Assembly (NCBI RefSeq): GCF_001598455.1
Contig: NZ_BCYZ01000048.1
Location: 1 to 35,304 of the forward strand
DNA length: 35,304 nt
From: Sphingomonas pruni NBRC 15498
GTDB lineage: Bacteria; Pseudomonadota; Alphaproteobacteria; Sphingomonadales; Sphingomonadaceae
Direction: 5' to 3'
The notes under the pieces were generated by a model. That model did not search any database. It saw only the letters and a program-made list of their open reading frames with translations, and was not told where the DNA came from. Position numbers and translations under genes: made by a program. Shown here in pieces: positions 7,516 to 16,882 of the stretch (position 1 is its first letter; each line of letters opens with the position of its first letter).

Positions 7516-8511
7516 TCACCCCCGTTCCGCCAACTTGCGCTCCCACGCCAGCGCGTCGCGGACGATGCGGTCGAGATCGTCGTACTGCGGCCGCCACGGC
7601 AGGGTCGCCAGGATACGGCGATTGTCCGACACCAATTCCGCCGGATCGCCAGCACGGCGTCCCTGCAGCACGCGCTTGACCTCGTGATTGGTCACGCGGT
7701 CGACTGCGTCGAGCACCTGCAGCACCGAATAGCCATGGCCGTAACCGGCGTTCATCGTCAGGCTCTCGCCCGGTTCGGCGATCAGCCGGTCGAGTGCATG
7801 GACGTGCGCGGCGGCGAGGTCGCTGACATGGATATAGTCGCGCACGCCGGTGCCATCGGCAGTGGCGAAATCGGTGCCGAACACGCCGACATGGTCGCGC
7901 TTGCCGGTCGCCGCCTCGACCGCGACCTTGATCAGGTGCGTGGCGCCCGCGGTCGACTGACCCGACCGGCCCTGGGGGTCGGCGCCGGCGACGTTGAAAT
8001 AGCGCAGCGCGCAATAGTTGATCGGATGCGCGGCGGCGACGTCCTTCAACATCGCCTCGGTCATCAGCTTGGACATGCCATAGGGATTAATCGGCAGCTT
8101 GGGATCGTCCTCCGCCACCGGCACGCGCTCGGGCGTGCCATAGGTCGCCGCGGTCGAGCTGAAGATGAAATGCTTGACGCCCGACACCACCGCGCTTTCG
8201 ATCAGCGCGCGGCTGGCGACGGTGTTGTTGCGGTAATATTTGAGCGGGTTCTCGACCGATTCGGGCACCACTACCGATCCGGCGAAATGCATCACCGCCA
8301 GCACATCGTGCTCGCGCATCGCGGCGCGGACCTTGTCATCATCCTCGATATTGGCGACGACCAGGGCGGCGCGCGGATCGACCGCCCAGTCGAACCCGGT
8401 AACGAGGTTGTCGACCACCACCACGTCCCATCCGGCATCGAGCAGCGCCAGCACCGCGTGGCTGCCGATATAGCCCGCGCCGCCCGTGACCAGCACCTTG
8501 CCCTTGCTCAT
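7516..8511 (-). CDS. galE: UDP-glucose 4-epimerase
   Basis: Interconverts UDP-glucose and UDP-galactose, supplying galactose for surface polysaccharides. The 331-residue SDR-type enzyme starts with the NAD-binding motif [19 protein letters not shown], has the FSSTAATYG substrate-binding segment and the catalytic YGMSK (Tyr-x-x-x-Lys), and ends with the usual substrate-binding region. Length matches the family (about 330-340). The start has a good AAGGA ribosome site. It is alone on its strand, divergent from msrA. I favour GalE over other epimerases of the fold from the pattern [18 protein letters not shown] and [19 protein letters not shown]. Confidence 0.92.
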   Translation of the reverse strand: MSKGKVLVTGGAGYIGSHAVLALLDAGWDVVVVDNLVTGFDWAVDPRAALVVANIEDDDKVRAAMREHDVLAVMHFAGSVVVPESVENPLKYYRNNTVASRALIESAVVSGVKHFIFSSTAATYGTPERVPVAEDDPKLPINPYGMSKLMTEAMLKDVAAAHPINYCALRYFNVAGADPQGRSGQSTAGATHLIKVAVEAATGKRDHVGVFGTDFATADGTGVRDYIHVSDLAAAHVHALDRLIAEPGESLTMNAGYGHGYSVLQVLDAVDRVTNHEVKRVLQGRRAGDPAELVSDNRRILATLPWRPQYDDLDRIVRDALAWERKLAERG

Positions 8512-8592
8512 TCGCGCATCCTTCTCGCCGGCCCTTTGCCGCTGGGCGCGCCGTACCTATGTTTAGGGCAACTTGAAAAGGGAGTGACTCGA

Positions 8593-9141
8593 ATGTCCCT
8601 CAAATATGCGACGCTTGCCGGCGGCTGCTTCTGGTGCACCGAGGCGGTGTATAACGACGTGATCGGGGTCGAGAGCGTCGAAAGCGGCTATATCGGCGGC
8701 ACGGTCGCCAACCCGACCTACAGACAGGTTTGCGGCGGCGACACCGGCCATGCCGAGGCGATCCGGGTCGGATTCGATCCGGCGCAGATTTCCTATGCCG
8801 ACCTGCTCGACATCTTCTTCGCGACGCACGATCCGACCACGCTCAATCGCCAGGGCAACGACGTCGGTACGCAATATCGCTCGGCGATCTTCCCGCACGA
8901 CGCGGCGCAGGAGGCAGAGGCCAAGGCGGCGATCGCGCGCAACGCGGCCAATTGGCCCGACCCGATCGTGACGACGATCGAGCCGCTGGGCGAATGGTAT
9001 CCGGCGGAGGATTATCACCAGGAATATTGGGACGGCGAAGGTCAGCGTAATCCGTACTGCCTGGCGGTAATCCCTCCCAAGCTGAAGAAGCTGCGCAAGA
9101 GCTTCGCCGCGCGGTCGAAGGCGGAAGCCGCGACGGCTTGA
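8593..9141 (+). CDS. msrA: Peptide-methionine (S)-S-oxide reductase
   Basis: Repairs oxidised methionine (S-sulfoxide) in proteins with thioredoxin. The 182-residue protein has the active-site motif [10 protein letters not shown] near the N-terminus, followed by [21 protein letters not shown], the [17 protein letters not shown] block and YHQEYW, all typical of MsrA. Cysteines at the first motif, in VCGG and in NPYC near the C-terminus are available for recycling. ATG 8593 is preceded by GGGAG at good spacing; longer in-frame reading upstream is antisense to galE. It is a single gene, convergent with aqpZ across a repeat. Confidence 0.95.
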   Translation: MSLKYATLAGGCFWCTEAVYNDVIGVESVESGYIGGTVANPTYRQVCGGDTGHAEAIRVGFDPAQISYADLLDIFFATHDPTTLNRQGNDVGTQYRSAIFPHDAAQEAEAKAAIARNAANWPDPIVTTIEPLGEWYPAEDYHQEYWDGEGQRNPYCLAVIPPKLKKLRKSFAARSKAEAATA

Positions 9142-9152
9142 CAGCAAAAATC

Positions 9153-9249
9153 CCCCTCCCGCTTGCGGGAGGGGTTAGGGGAGGGCGTGTCCCCCCCCGA
9201 CGGGCCGTGTGACAGACCCTCCCCCTGCCCCTCCCGCAAGCGGGAGGGG
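9153..9249. repeat. Bilobed palindromic repeat between msrA and aqpZ
   Basis: Two hairpins with the same 10-bp arms CCCCTCCCGC/GCGGGAGGGG sit at 9153-9174 (loop TT) and 9228-9249 (loop AA). They are mirror images, and the sequence between them is also largely complementary (GGGGTTAGGGGAGGG against CCCTCCCCCTGCCCC), so the 97-bp unit can fold into one long stem. It lies between convergent genes and may help end both transcripts. Confidence 0.65.
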
Positions 9250-9258
9250 AGAATGGGC

Positions 9259-9984
9259 TTACAGCGCCGCGCCTTCCACCGGCGGCCTGACCGTCGCGTC
9301 GGCGCCGAGCGCCTTGTAGACCACACCGCCCAGAATCCCGCCGATCAAAGGCGCGACCCAGAAGACCCAGAGTTGCTCGATCGCCCACCCGCCGACGACC
9401 AGAGCCTGGCCGGTCGACCGCGCCGGATTGACCGAGGTGTTGGTCACCGGGATCGAGACGAGGTGGATCAGGGTCAGCGCGAGCCCGATCGCGATCGGCG
9501 CGAACCCTGCCGGCGCGCGCGTATCGGTCGCGCCCATGATCACGACCAGGAACATGAAGGTCATGACGATCTCCATCGTCACGCCGGCAACCAGGGAATA
9601 TTTGCCGGGCGAATGCTCGCCGAAGCCGTTGGCGGCGAAACCGCCGAGCTGGAAGCCCGCCGTCCCTGAGGCGATGAAATAGAGCAGATAGGCGGCGATC
9701 ACCGCGCCCAGCACCTGCGCGATGACGTAGAGCGGGATATCCTTGCCGGGGAAACGTCCGCCGGCCCACAGACCGAGCGTCACGGCCGGGTTGAGGTGGC
9801 AACCCGATATATGTCCGATCGTATAGGCCATCGTCAGTACGGTCAGGCCGAAAGCCAAAGCGACGCCGGCGAAGCCGATGCCGCTGGCGGGGAAATTACA
9901 GGCCAGAACCGCGGCGCCGCAGCCACCGAAAACGAGCCAGAACGTGCCGATCAGCTCGGCCAATCCGCGTTGGATGTTCGTCAT
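9259..9984 (-). CDS. aqpZ: Aquaporin Z, water channel
   Basis: A 241-residue inner-membrane water channel with six helices and two half-helices. Both NPA boxes are intact: [15 protein letters not shown] and [14 protein letters not shown]. The selectivity-filter residues of a strict water pore are in place (Phe in [12 protein letters not shown], His in LIHLVSIPV, Thr and Arg around the second NPA). Similarity to E. coli AqpZ is strong by eye in these blocks. The start has AAGGAG at good spacing. The 114-bp gap upstream, before the sua5 stop, is AT-rich in its distal part and should hold its promoter, though no clear -35/-10 pair stands out. Confidence 0.95.
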   Translation of the reverse strand: MTNIQRGLAELIGTFWLVFGGCGAAVLACNFPASGIGFAGVALAFGLTVLTMAYTIGHISGCHLNPAVTLGLWAGGRFPGKDIPLYVIAQVLGAVIAAYLLYFIASGTAGFQLGGFAANGFGEHSPGKYSLVAGVTMEIVMTFMFLVVIMGATDTRAPAGFAPIAIGLALTLIHLVSIPVTNTSVNPARSTGQALVVGGWAIEQLWVFWVAPLIGGILGGVVYKALGADATVRPPVEGAAL

Positions 9985-10098
9985 ACGCCCCTCTCCTTGT
10001 TCGTGCCGCCTGTACGGAACGAGTGCCGGGACGGCCCGATGAATACGGAGACTAAACCTCGTTTCGGCTGTGTAAAGATTTAAACTCTTGTTTTGCAG

Positions 10099-11076
10099 TC
10101 ATTCCCGATGCGATGCACGACGCAGCCGGTCGTTGATCGCGACGCCGATCCCCTCATTGGGCACCGGCGCGATCGCGATTTTCGGCTGCGATGAAGCGTC
10201 GCCACGGTGCAACGCGTCGAACAGATTGGCCGCCGCTTCGGCCAGGTCGCCGCTTGGCGAGAGATTGTCGTCGCCCCCGGTCGCGGCGAACCCGATCATC
10301 CATTCGTCCTCGGCCGCGCGCGGCGCATCGATCCGCAAGGGTTTGCGCGGCGCGTAATGTGCGAGCAACTGGCCGGGCGATTCGATCTGCTCGGGCTGGC
10401 TGTCGTCCTCGCCGGTATCGAAGCGATCGAGCTTGACGCCCGGGCGGGTAATCGCCGCGCGCACCTCGTCGATCGTCACCGGCCCGTGGCGCAGGATGCG
10501 CGTCATGCCGAACACTTCGCGCACGATGGTCGATTCGATTCCCTGGCTGGTCGGCCCGTCGTCGAGGATCAGCGGAATACGCCCGTCGAGACTGGCCGCG
10601 ACATGCTCGGCGCGCGTCGGGCTGATCGATCCAGAGGCATTGGCCGAGGGCGCGGCGAGCGGCCGCCCGCTGGCTTCGAGCAACGCGCGCATCGCGCGGT
10701 GGCGCGGTACGCGGATTGCGATCGTTTCCAGCCCCGCGGTCACCAGCGAGGCGATCTGCGCTGACGGCTTGAGCGGCAGGACCAGAGTCAGCGGCCCCGG
10801 CCAGAACGCCTCGGCCAGCGCATCGGCGCGCCGGTCGAACGCCGCCAGCTTCTTAGCCTCGGCGATATCGGCAACATGGACGATCAACGGATTGAAGCTC
10901 GGCCGCCCCTTGGCCTCGTAAACCGCGGTGACTGCCGCGGCGTTGGTCGCGTCGGCGGCCAGGCCATAGACGGTTTCGGTCGGCACCGCGACGCAGGCGC
11001 CTTGCCGGATCAGTGCCGCCGCTTCGGCGACAGAATCGGCTCCGTAAGGTAAAGTGCGGGTGAGTTGCGCGGCCAT
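10099..11076 (-). CDS. L-threonylcarbamoyladenylate synthase, Sua5 type
   Basis: Makes threonylcarbamoyl-AMP from threonine, bicarbonate and ATP, the first step of the t6A modification at position 37 of ANN-decoding tRNAs. The 325-residue protein has a YrdC domain (about 1-200) with PTETVYGLAADA, the KGRPSFNPL motif and the SANASGSISPT block, then the SPGQLLAHYAPRKPLRI linker and a C-terminal Sua5 domain. That makes it the long Sua5 form rather than short TsaC. The start at 11076 fits. It is divergent from the acyl-CoA dehydrogenase gene, 41 bp apart. Confidence 0.93.
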   Translation of the reverse strand: MAAQLTRTLPYGADSVAEAAALIRQGACVAVPTETVYGLAADATNAAAVTAVYEAKGRPSFNPLIVHVADIAEAKKLAAFDRRADALAEAFWPGPLTLVLPLKPSAQIASLVTAGLETIAIRVPRHRAMRALLEASGRPLAAPSANASGSISPTRAEHVAASLDGRIPLILDDGPTSQGIESTIVREVFGMTRILRHGPVTIDEVRAAITRPGVKLDRFDTGEDDSQPEQIESPGQLLAHYAPRKPLRIDAPRAAEDEWMIGFAATGGDDNLSPSGDLAEAAANLFDALHRGDASSQPKIAIAPVPNEGIGVAINDRLRRASHRE

Positions 11077-11117
11077 GGCGGGGGGCTATAGCGCGTCGGA
11101 TCAGGAGAGGAAGCCGC

Positions 11118-12836
11118 ATGCCCTTCAATCCCGCCGTTCGTGAGCAGCGTTTCGTGCTCGATCATGTCGCCCAGCTGGCCGATCTTGCCGCCACCGAGCG
11201 CTTCGCCGACGCCACGCCCGACCTGGTCGATGCGGTGCTCGAAGGCGCCGGCGCGTTCGCCGCGGGCGAATGGGCGCCGCTGGCGCGGGCGGGCGATACC
11301 GAGGGGCCCAAATGGACTCCCGAGGGGGTCAGGATGCCGGCCGGCTATCCCGAGGCCTATCGCGCCTATGTCGAAGGGGGCTGGGGCACGATCGGCGCGC
11401 CGGGCGATTTCGGCGGCCAGGGCCTGCCGTTCGTGCTGGCGAGCGCGGTGCTGGAGACCCTCGGCGCCGCGAACATGGGCTTCGCGTTGGCGCCGACCCT
11501 GACCGTCGGTGCGATCGAGGCGCTGCTCCACCACGGCACGCCCGAACAGCAGGCGGCGTATCTGCCGCATCTCGCGACCGGCGCCTGGACCGGCACGATG
11601 AACCTGACCGAGCCCCAGGCAGGGTCCGATGTCGGCGCGCTGCGCAGCCGCGCCGAGCCGGCGGGCGACGGCAAGTGGAAGATTTCGGGCACCAAGATCT
11701 TCATCTCGTTCGGCGATCACGACATGGCCGACAATATCGTCCATCTCGTCCTCGCCCGCACGCCGGGCGCCCCTGAGGGGACGCGGGGGATCTCGCTGTT
11801 CCTGGTGCCCAAATATCGCCTCGATGCCGACGGCAAGCCCGGCGACTTCAACGACGTCCGTGTCGTTTCGATCGAGCACAAGATGGGGCTGCACGCCTCG
11901 CCGACCTGCGTACTGTCGTTCGGCGACAATGGCGATTGCATCGGCGAGCTGATCGGCGCGGAGAATGCCGGCATGCGCGCGATGTTCACGATGATGAACA
12001 ATGCGCGCCTCAATGTCGGGCTGCAGGGCGTGCAGGTGGCGGAGGCTGCGACGCAGAAAGCGGTCGATTATGCCCGCGAGCGTATCCAGTCGGCGCGCGC
12101 CGGATCGCCCGACAAGACCCCGGTCGCGATCGTCGAGCATCCCGATGTGCGCCGCATGCTGATGCGGATGAAGGCGCAGACCCAGGCGGCGCGCGCGCTG
12201 GTCTATCTCGCGGCCGGGATGGTCGACCGCGCGGGGCTGGGTGACGAAGCGGCCAGGGACCGGCTCGAAATCCTGACCCCGCTCGCCAAGGCGCATGGCA
12301 CCGATCTCGGTAACGAGGTCGCCTCGCTCGGCGTCCAAATCCATGGCGGCATGGGCTATATCGAGGAGACCGGTGCCGCGCAGTTCTTCCGCGATGCCCG
12401 CATCACCCCGATCTACGAAGGCACCAATGGTATCCAGGCCGCCGATCTGGTCGGGCGCAAGCTCAGCCTGTCGAACGGCGCGGCGTTCGCGACGTTGATC
12501 GCCGATATGCGCGCCGAGGCCGAGGATTCGGCGCTGCGCATGCTGATCGACGCTTGTGACGAAATCGGGCGGCGGCTGGCGACGGCCGGTGCCGACGATC
12601 GTCTCGCGGCGAGCTATCCGTTCCTGACGATGCTGTCGGTCGCGGTCTGCGGCTGGCTGATGGAGCGTCAGGGGCGTGCGGCGGCCGATGGCGATGACGA
12701 TTTTCTGCGCATGAAGCGCGCGGTGTGCGGCTTCTATGTCGCGCAGATCGTACCCGAGGCGCTCGGCCTTCACGCCGCGGCGACCGCGCCGGCATCTTCA
12801 TTGTACCAACTTCCGGCGGAGCTGTTCGCCGCATGA
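11118..12836 (+). CDS. Acyl-CoA dehydrogenase (long form with extra C-terminal domain)
   Basis: A 572-residue FAD enzyme for the first oxidation of an acyl-CoA thioester. It has an extended N-terminus, the middle-domain motif MNLTEPQAGSDVGALRS, ISGTKIFISFGDH, and the C-terminal helical domain with the catalytic glutamate E434 in ITPIYEGTNGIQ. The roughly 100-residue tail after about 465 matches the extra C-terminal domain of the subfamily that includes methylmercaptopropionyl-CoA dehydrogenase (DmdC-like). The exact substrate cannot be told; sphingomonads carry many copies. A GGAGAGGAAGC ribosome site precedes the ATG. Its TGA overlaps the ATG of the acetyltransferase gene (ATGA). Confidence 0.9.
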   Translation: MPFNPAVREQRFVLDHVAQLADLAATERFADATPDLVDAVLEGAGAFAAGEWAPLARAGDTEGPKWTPEGVRMPAGYPEAYRAYVEGGWGTIGAPGDFGGQGLPFVLASAVLETLGAANMGFALAPTLTVGAIEALLHHGTPEQQAAYLPHLATGAWTGTMNLTEPQAGSDVGALRSRAEPAGDGKWKISGTKIFISFGDHDMADNIVHLVLARTPGAPEGTRGISLFLVPKYRLDADGKPGDFNDVRVVSIEHKMGLHASPTCVLSFGDNGDCIGELIGAENAGMRAMFTMMNNARLNVGLQGVQVAEAATQKAVDYARERIQSARAGSPDKTPVAIVEHPDVRRMLMRMKAQTQAARALVYLAAGMVDRAGLGDEAARDRLEILTPLAKAHGTDLGNEVASLGVQIHGGMGYIEETGAAQFFRDARITPIYEGTNGIQAADLVGRKLSLSNGAAFATLIADMRAEAEDSALRMLIDACDEIGRRLATAGADDRLAASYPFLTMLSVAVCGWLMERQGRAAADGDDDFLRMKRAVCGFYVAQIVPEALGLHAAATAPASSLYQLPAELFAA

Positions 12837-13651
12837 GTTTCGACCTCGACGCCTATTTCGAGCGCATCCGCCTCGGCGACCGTCCAGCCTGCGATCTCGA
12901 TGGGCTGGCGACGGTGCAGCGTGCGCATCGCCTCGCCATTCCGTTCGAGAATCTCGACATCCGGCTCGGCCGCGGAATCGCGATCGACAGCGACTCGGTG
13001 TTCGCCAAGCTCGTGACACGCCGGCGCGGCGGCTATTGTTTCGAACAGAACCGGTTGTTCTGCGACGCGCTGACGGCACTCGGCTTCGTCGTCCGTCCGT
13101 TGCTCGCGCGCGTCTGGTTCGGTGCCGTGGCCACGCCGGCCCGCACCCACATGCTGCTACTGGTGACGATCGACGGTCAGGAGTGGATCGCCGATGCGGG
13201 CTTCGGCGGCAGCTATTCGCCCGTGATGCCGCTGATCGATGGCGCCGAGGCGACCGCGCCCGATGGCGCGCGGTACCGGCTGCTGCACGATCATCGTGGC
13301 TGGGTATTGTCGCGCGACGGCAATCCCGCGACCACCGACGGGCGAACGGAGAGCGACGGCTGGGTCGAACAATATAGTTTCACGCTCGATGTGGTGCCGC
13401 CGATCGACTTCGAAATGTCCAACCATTGGACCGCGACCGCACCGGGGACGCGTTTCGTCGACCTGAACGTGGTCAGCATCGTTCTCCCGCATGGTTTCGC
13501 CGCGCTGACCGACCGCGAATATCGTCGCCATTCCGCGGGGGAAGACACGGCCGGCACGATCGACGACCCGCGCGTCTATCGCATGCGCTTGAGCCTGCTG
13601 TTCGGGATCGACCTGACCGAAGAGGAAGTCGCGCGGTTGGGATTGTTCTAG
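12833..13651 (+). CDS. Arylamine N-acetyltransferase
   Basis: A 272-residue NAT enzyme that moves an acyl group from acyl-CoA to arylamines, hydrazines or a related acceptor. The Cys-His-Asp triad is visible: C69 in RRRGGYCFEQN, H106 in ARTHMLLLV and D121 in WIADAGFGG. The N-terminal helical block with IPFENLDIRLG is also typical. The start ATG overlaps the dehydrogenase stop by four bases, so the two are translated together. This suggests the acyl donor or acceptor may be linked to the dehydrogenase product, an inference from layout only. Confidence 0.92.
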   Translation: MSFDLDAYFERIRLGDRPACDLDGLATVQRAHRLAIPFENLDIRLGRGIAIDSDSVFAKLVTRRRGGYCFEQNRLFCDALTALGFVVRPLLARVWFGAVATPARTHMLLLVTIDGQEWIADAGFGGSYSPVMPLIDGAEATAPDGARYRLLHDHRGWVLSRDGNPATTDGRTESDGWVEQYSFTLDVVPPIDFEMSNHWTATAPGTRFVDLNVVSIVLPHGFAALTDREYRRHSAGEDTAGTIDDPRVYRMRLSLLFGIDLTEEEVARLGLF

Positions 13652-13942
13652 ACTGATGAGGCCGTCGACTTCGCGCATGACGAGTCTGGTCCAGGCGCTC
13701 GCTGCGCAGACATGTTCGCCTCGGTAATCGGCGTTCGTATCAACGGAGATCTTCTCCTCCGCGTGCCTCAGTGATCTTCGAGTGTTCCTGTAGTTGCGAG
13801 AGAATGATCGCGGTGCCGAAACAACGCGCGCCGCAACGTCGAACGCCGACAAGACCCCGATACGTGAATTGAGTACCCAGCGTGTAATTGTGCGTCGCTC
13901 CGTGTTATGCAACAGGCAAGCATAATCGGAGGGGATGGTCCG
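13652..13942. other. Intergenic gap with lower GC, no gene seen
   Basis: These 291 bases between the acetyltransferase and the next membrane protein are less GC-rich than their surroundings. The minus strand happens to stay open through part of it, but the reading continues antisense into the acetyltransferase gene and has no recognisable domain. No repeat or tRNA is visible. The last 40 bases hold the control region and ribosome site of the downstream gene. Confidence 0.5.
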
Positions 13943-14773
13943 ATGCCTTATCCAAAAGCTCATTATTATGTGCTGTTTGTCGTGGCGGTGATCGCTGCTG
14001 GATTTTGGCCAAGTTATTTCAGCGTGTTGGCAACGTCTCCGTGGCAATTTCATGCTCACGGCGTCATTGCAAGCCTCTGGGTGGTGATGGTCGCCGGGCA
14101 AAGCTGGACTGCGCACAGCAAATCGCGGCTGGAATTGCACCGCAGCATAGGCAAGGCCAGCCTTTTCCTTTTCCCGTTCCTGATCGCCGGGCTCTTCGCG
14201 ATCATCGACCGTACGGGCAAAGGCTATGTAGCCAATGACGACCCGGTTCGCATGATGTTCGGCGGTTCGTTCCTGATGGGGATGGCGATCGCCGCCGTTG
14301 CCTATGTCGCGGTTTTTTATAACGCGCTCAAATGGCGCCGTAAGGTGTGGATCCATTCAGGCTATATGCTGACGACACCTCTGATACTTTTCGAGTCGCC
14401 ATTCGGACGCCTGCTGAACCGCTTTGTCGAACCGTTCATCATTCGAGGCCCTGCCGATTTCGGACGCATTCTCACGGCCATTCTGTGGTCGATGGTGTTG
14501 GAGCTCATCGTCGTCGCGGTGCTCTGGCTGAGATACCCGGAAAAGGCGACGCCCTTCCTGGTCGCGGCGGGCTTCATCATCGCGCAGATGATCGGCATGG
14601 CGTTGTTGAACGACCTGTCTGTCCTGAAAACGCTTTTGACGGTCATTGGGCAGACACCGAGTGCCGTTGTCTGGCTGACGGGTTTCGGCATCGGGGCGCT
14701 GACAAGTTGGCGCGGCTGGCAGGCCGGCAAGCGTCCTGCGGTGCCCATGGTGGCGCAGCCAAAGCCAGCCTGA
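13943..14773 (+). CDS. Integral membrane protein with conserved histidines, unassigned
   Basis: A 276-residue protein with about seven hydrophobic helices. His residues stand at helix ends in a pattern I associate with DUF2306-like proteins: FHAHGVIASLWVVMVAGQ, then ELHRSIGKASLF, then WIHSGYMLTTPLILF. Paired histidines at membrane faces can bind haem or metal, but that is only a guess here. ATG 13943 is chosen for its strong GGAGGGG ribosome site 8 nt upstream; an ATG at 13907 would precede it. GC content and codon use (AAA, TTT, TAT, AGT) are more AT-rich than in neighbouring genes, which hints at a different history, possibly transfer. No operon partner is present. Confidence 0.7.
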   Translation: MPYPKAHYYVLFVVAVIAAGFWPSYFSVLATSPWQFHAHGVIASLWVVMVAGQSWTAHSKSRLELHRSIGKASLFLFPFLIAGLFAIIDRTGKGYVANDDPVRMMFGGSFLMGMAIAAVAYVAVFYNALKWRRKVWIHSGYMLTTPLILFESPFGRLLNRFVEPFIIRGPADFGRILTAILWSMVLELIVVAVLWLRYPEKATPFLVAAGFIIAQMIGMALLNDLSVLKTLLTVIGQTPSAVVWLTGFGIGALTSWRGWQAGKRPAVPMVAQPKPA

Positions 14774-14822
14774 GCTACACCGCATCCAACGAGCCGCGAC
14801 TTCTACAGCCCAGGGCTCGCGC

Positions 14823-16382
14823 TCAATTGTCCTCGTAACGCGGCAGGTGCAAAACCCGTCCGCCGATGCGTTCGCGACGAGGATAGGCGATGTGGATCGC
14901 CTCGGTGACCTTCGGATTGAAGCGTTGGTCGAACACCACGGCACCGCGGTCGCCATCGGTCACGAAAAACGCGAATCTGCGCTCCTCGATCAGTTTGACG
15001 AACTTTTCTTCGTCATAGCGTCCGGCGCTGCCGAGCTCCGCGACGATCGACGGCTCCCAGCGCATCGCCTGCCCCGCCCTGATCAAGAGCGTCGCATCGT
15101 CGGAAATCACGGGCCGCTTGGCCTGGCGGATGCGATCGACGATCGCGTCGAGTGCTCGCTGTTGGACGTCGACGGCAGCCCGATCCGGCAAAAGCCCGGC
15201 CCCCGCCGTTTGCAGCGGCAGGACGATGCCGGCCAAGCCCAACAGGATGGCATTCGGTTTCGCCGGCAAGCGTAACGCCGCGCGCAGCACCGGTACCATC
15301 GCAATGCCGAAAAATATGGCGAGCTCGGAAAACCAATCGATCAGGTAATTGTCGCTCGCGCCCGATTTCAGGACCGCCGGCAGCATCAACGTCTTGCAGG
15401 CGAGCGTCGCGGCGACGACCGAAATCGCGACATTTTTCGGATCGGTGGCAAGCCACGTCTTCAGATCGCGCCACCGCCGCACGCGCGAGAGGCGAAAGCT
15501 GTCGAATAGGCCGAATAACGCTATCCCGATCACCGCGACATTGGCCAGCAGCACGATGCCGAACGCGAGCGCGTGATCCCAGATGATGCGGTTGATGTTG
15601 TACGAGACGATATTGAGCAGAAAGCCGCCTTGGGTCGCGGTCTCTAGCGCGGCGAGTACAGCCAGCCCGCTGCCGACCGCAGCGGCCGCCATCAGCCACG
15701 CCCGGGCAGGGCGCACCGCGAGCAGGACTAGGAACGCGCCCGCGGGCGCCGGCAGGCTCGTCTGGCGGGTGTACAACGCCAGTGCGAACACGAGGCCGGC
15801 GGCGAGACAGGCGAAGATCGACCGGGGCGCTCGGATCGCCAGCAGCATGCCTGCGAGCGACAAGGCGCAGGCCAACAGGTCGATCCGCATCAATAGCGAC
15901 CATTCGCCGACCAGCGGCAGGGTGAGGAAAGCCCATCCCGCGATCGTCGCGGCGCCGAACATCACTCTTCGGTTTTCGCCGGCAAGGGCGTGGGCCGTCA
16001 GCCGGGCGATGAGCAGCGCGCAGACGATCGCCGATGCCAGTGATACGAGCCGTCCGGCGTACAGCTCATCGATCCCGGTGAGCCGCGCGACACTTGCCGC
16101 GCAAAGATGGAAGATGGGCGGGTATTCATAGGCGATCGCGGGATAGATCCCGATCGGCCGGTACCCCTCGCCCTGGACGATGTTGCGCATCTGTTGCCAG
16201 ACGACGCCTTCGCCATAGTCGAAGGCGTAGGGAAAGCTGAGCGTGACAGACGCGTGTGCGGTCAATCGCACGAGCCCGGCGAGGAACACCGCCGCCAGAA
16301 TGCCGATCACCGCGCGACTGACCAGGATCGTGCCGGGGTTGAGCGCTGCGGTTAATCCGCTTCTCGTTTCCCGCCCCGCCAT
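14823..16382 (-). CDS. GT-C-like membrane glycosyltransferase, substrate unknown
   Basis: A 519-residue protein with about ten membrane helices and a soluble C-terminal part (about 400-519). The first periplasmic loop carries the acidic start FDYGEGVVWQQMRN and YPAIAYEYPPIFHL, the kind of layout seen in GT-C enzymes that use lipid-phosphate sugars (ArnT/PMT-like), where an Asp/Glu in this loop is catalytic. The C-terminal part (SDDATLLIRAGQAMRWEPSIVAEL) resembles the soluble tail of unassigned glycosyltransferases of this group. It should transfer a sugar to an envelope lipid or protein outside the inner membrane, but donor and acceptor are unknown. It lies alone, without adjacent polysaccharide genes. 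Confidence 0.7.
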   Translation of the reverse strand: MAGRETRSGLTAALNPGTILVSRAVIGILAAVFLAGLVRLTAHASVTLSFPYAFDYGEGVVWQQMRNIVQGEGYRPIGIYPAIAYEYPPIFHLCAASVARLTGIDELYAGRLVSLASAIVCALLIARLTAHALAGENRRVMFGAATIAGWAFLTLPLVGEWSLLMRIDLLACALSLAGMLLAIRAPRSIFACLAAGLVFALALYTRQTSLPAPAGAFLVLLAVRPARAWLMAAAAVGSGLAVLAALETATQGGFLLNIVSYNINRIIWDHALAFGIVLLANVAVIGIALFGLFDSFRLSRVRRWRDLKTWLATDPKNVAISVVAATLACKTLMLPAVLKSGASDNYLIDWFSELAIFFGIAMVPVLRAALRLPAKPNAILLGLAGIVLPLQTAGAGLLPDRAAVDVQQRALDAIVDRIRQAKRPVISDDATLLIRAGQAMRWEPSIVAELGSAGRYDEEKFVKLIEERRFAFFVTDGDRGAVVFDQRFNPKVTEAIHIAYPRRERIGGRVLHLPRYEDN

Positions 16383-16520
16383 GGCCAGCTAATTACCGGC
16401 AGCTTTCGCCACGTCAAAGTGGATCGTCGTGAAGGCGTCGGGACGGGAGGCAACCCAACGGGTGGCACCCCGAGCGAGCTGCATTAGATAATCGTCAGGA
16501 CCGGAAGCCCGGCCGAAAAT

Positions 16521-16874
16521 TCAGGCGCGTTCGCGCTCCAGCAGGTCGGCTGCGTCGAGGCCCAACAGGTCGATATACTCGGCGATGCGCGGCCATTGCT
16601 GAGTCACGAAACGATCGCGCTCGGCGATGCGCAGCTTTTCCGCCGCGCCGGGCAGAACGAACATGCCGACGCCGCGCCGCACCTCGACATAGCCGTCGTC
16701 CTGGAAACTCTGATAGGCCTTGGCCACCGTCAACGGGTTGGCGCCATGTTCGGCCGCGAGCGCGCGGACCGACGGCAATTGGTCGCCCGCCCGATATTCG
16801 CCTCGCAGGATCGCCGCCGAGATCGTGCCCCTCAGCCGGATGTAGACCGGGCTATCGTCATTGCTAAGTGCCAT
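16521..16874 (-). CDS. GntR-family regulator, YtrA subfamily
   Basis: A 117-residue DNA-binding protein. Residues 8-75 form a winged helix with the GntR signature AAILRGEYRAGDQLPSVRALA and the recognition region NPLTVAKAYQSFQDDGYVEVRRGVGMFV. Only about 40 residues follow, two helices rather than an effector domain, which defines the short YtrA type. Members usually control a neighbouring ABC transporter, but none is here. It starts 39 bp after the stop of the nitroreductase on the same strand, so they may be co-transcribed or have separate promoters. The start is ATG 16874. Confidence 0.9.
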   Translation of the reverse strand: MALSNDDSPVYIRLRGTISAAILRGEYRAGDQLPSVRALAAEHGANPLTVAKAYQSFQDDGYVEVRRGVGMFVLPGAAEKLRIAERDRFVTQQWPRIAEYIDLLGLDAADLLERERA

Positions 16875-16882
16875 GGTGCACT

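Noticed and set aside
7319..7687. Reading frames through the repeat after tRNA-Lys
   Set aside because: Arginine/serine-rich translations of hairpins, without start site or family match.
11010..12773. 587-codon minus-strand frame opposite the acyl-CoA dehydrogenase
   Set aside because: It mirrors the codons of a well-supported gene and shows the His/Arg/Asp-rich composition typical of antisense frames in GC-rich DNA.
13157..14356. Long minus-strand open frame covering the acetyltransferase and the AT-richer gap
   Set aside because: It is antisense to a clear NAT gene and part of the next membrane gene, has no recognisable domain, and a fragment with VDTN only resembles a PIN-domain start by chance.
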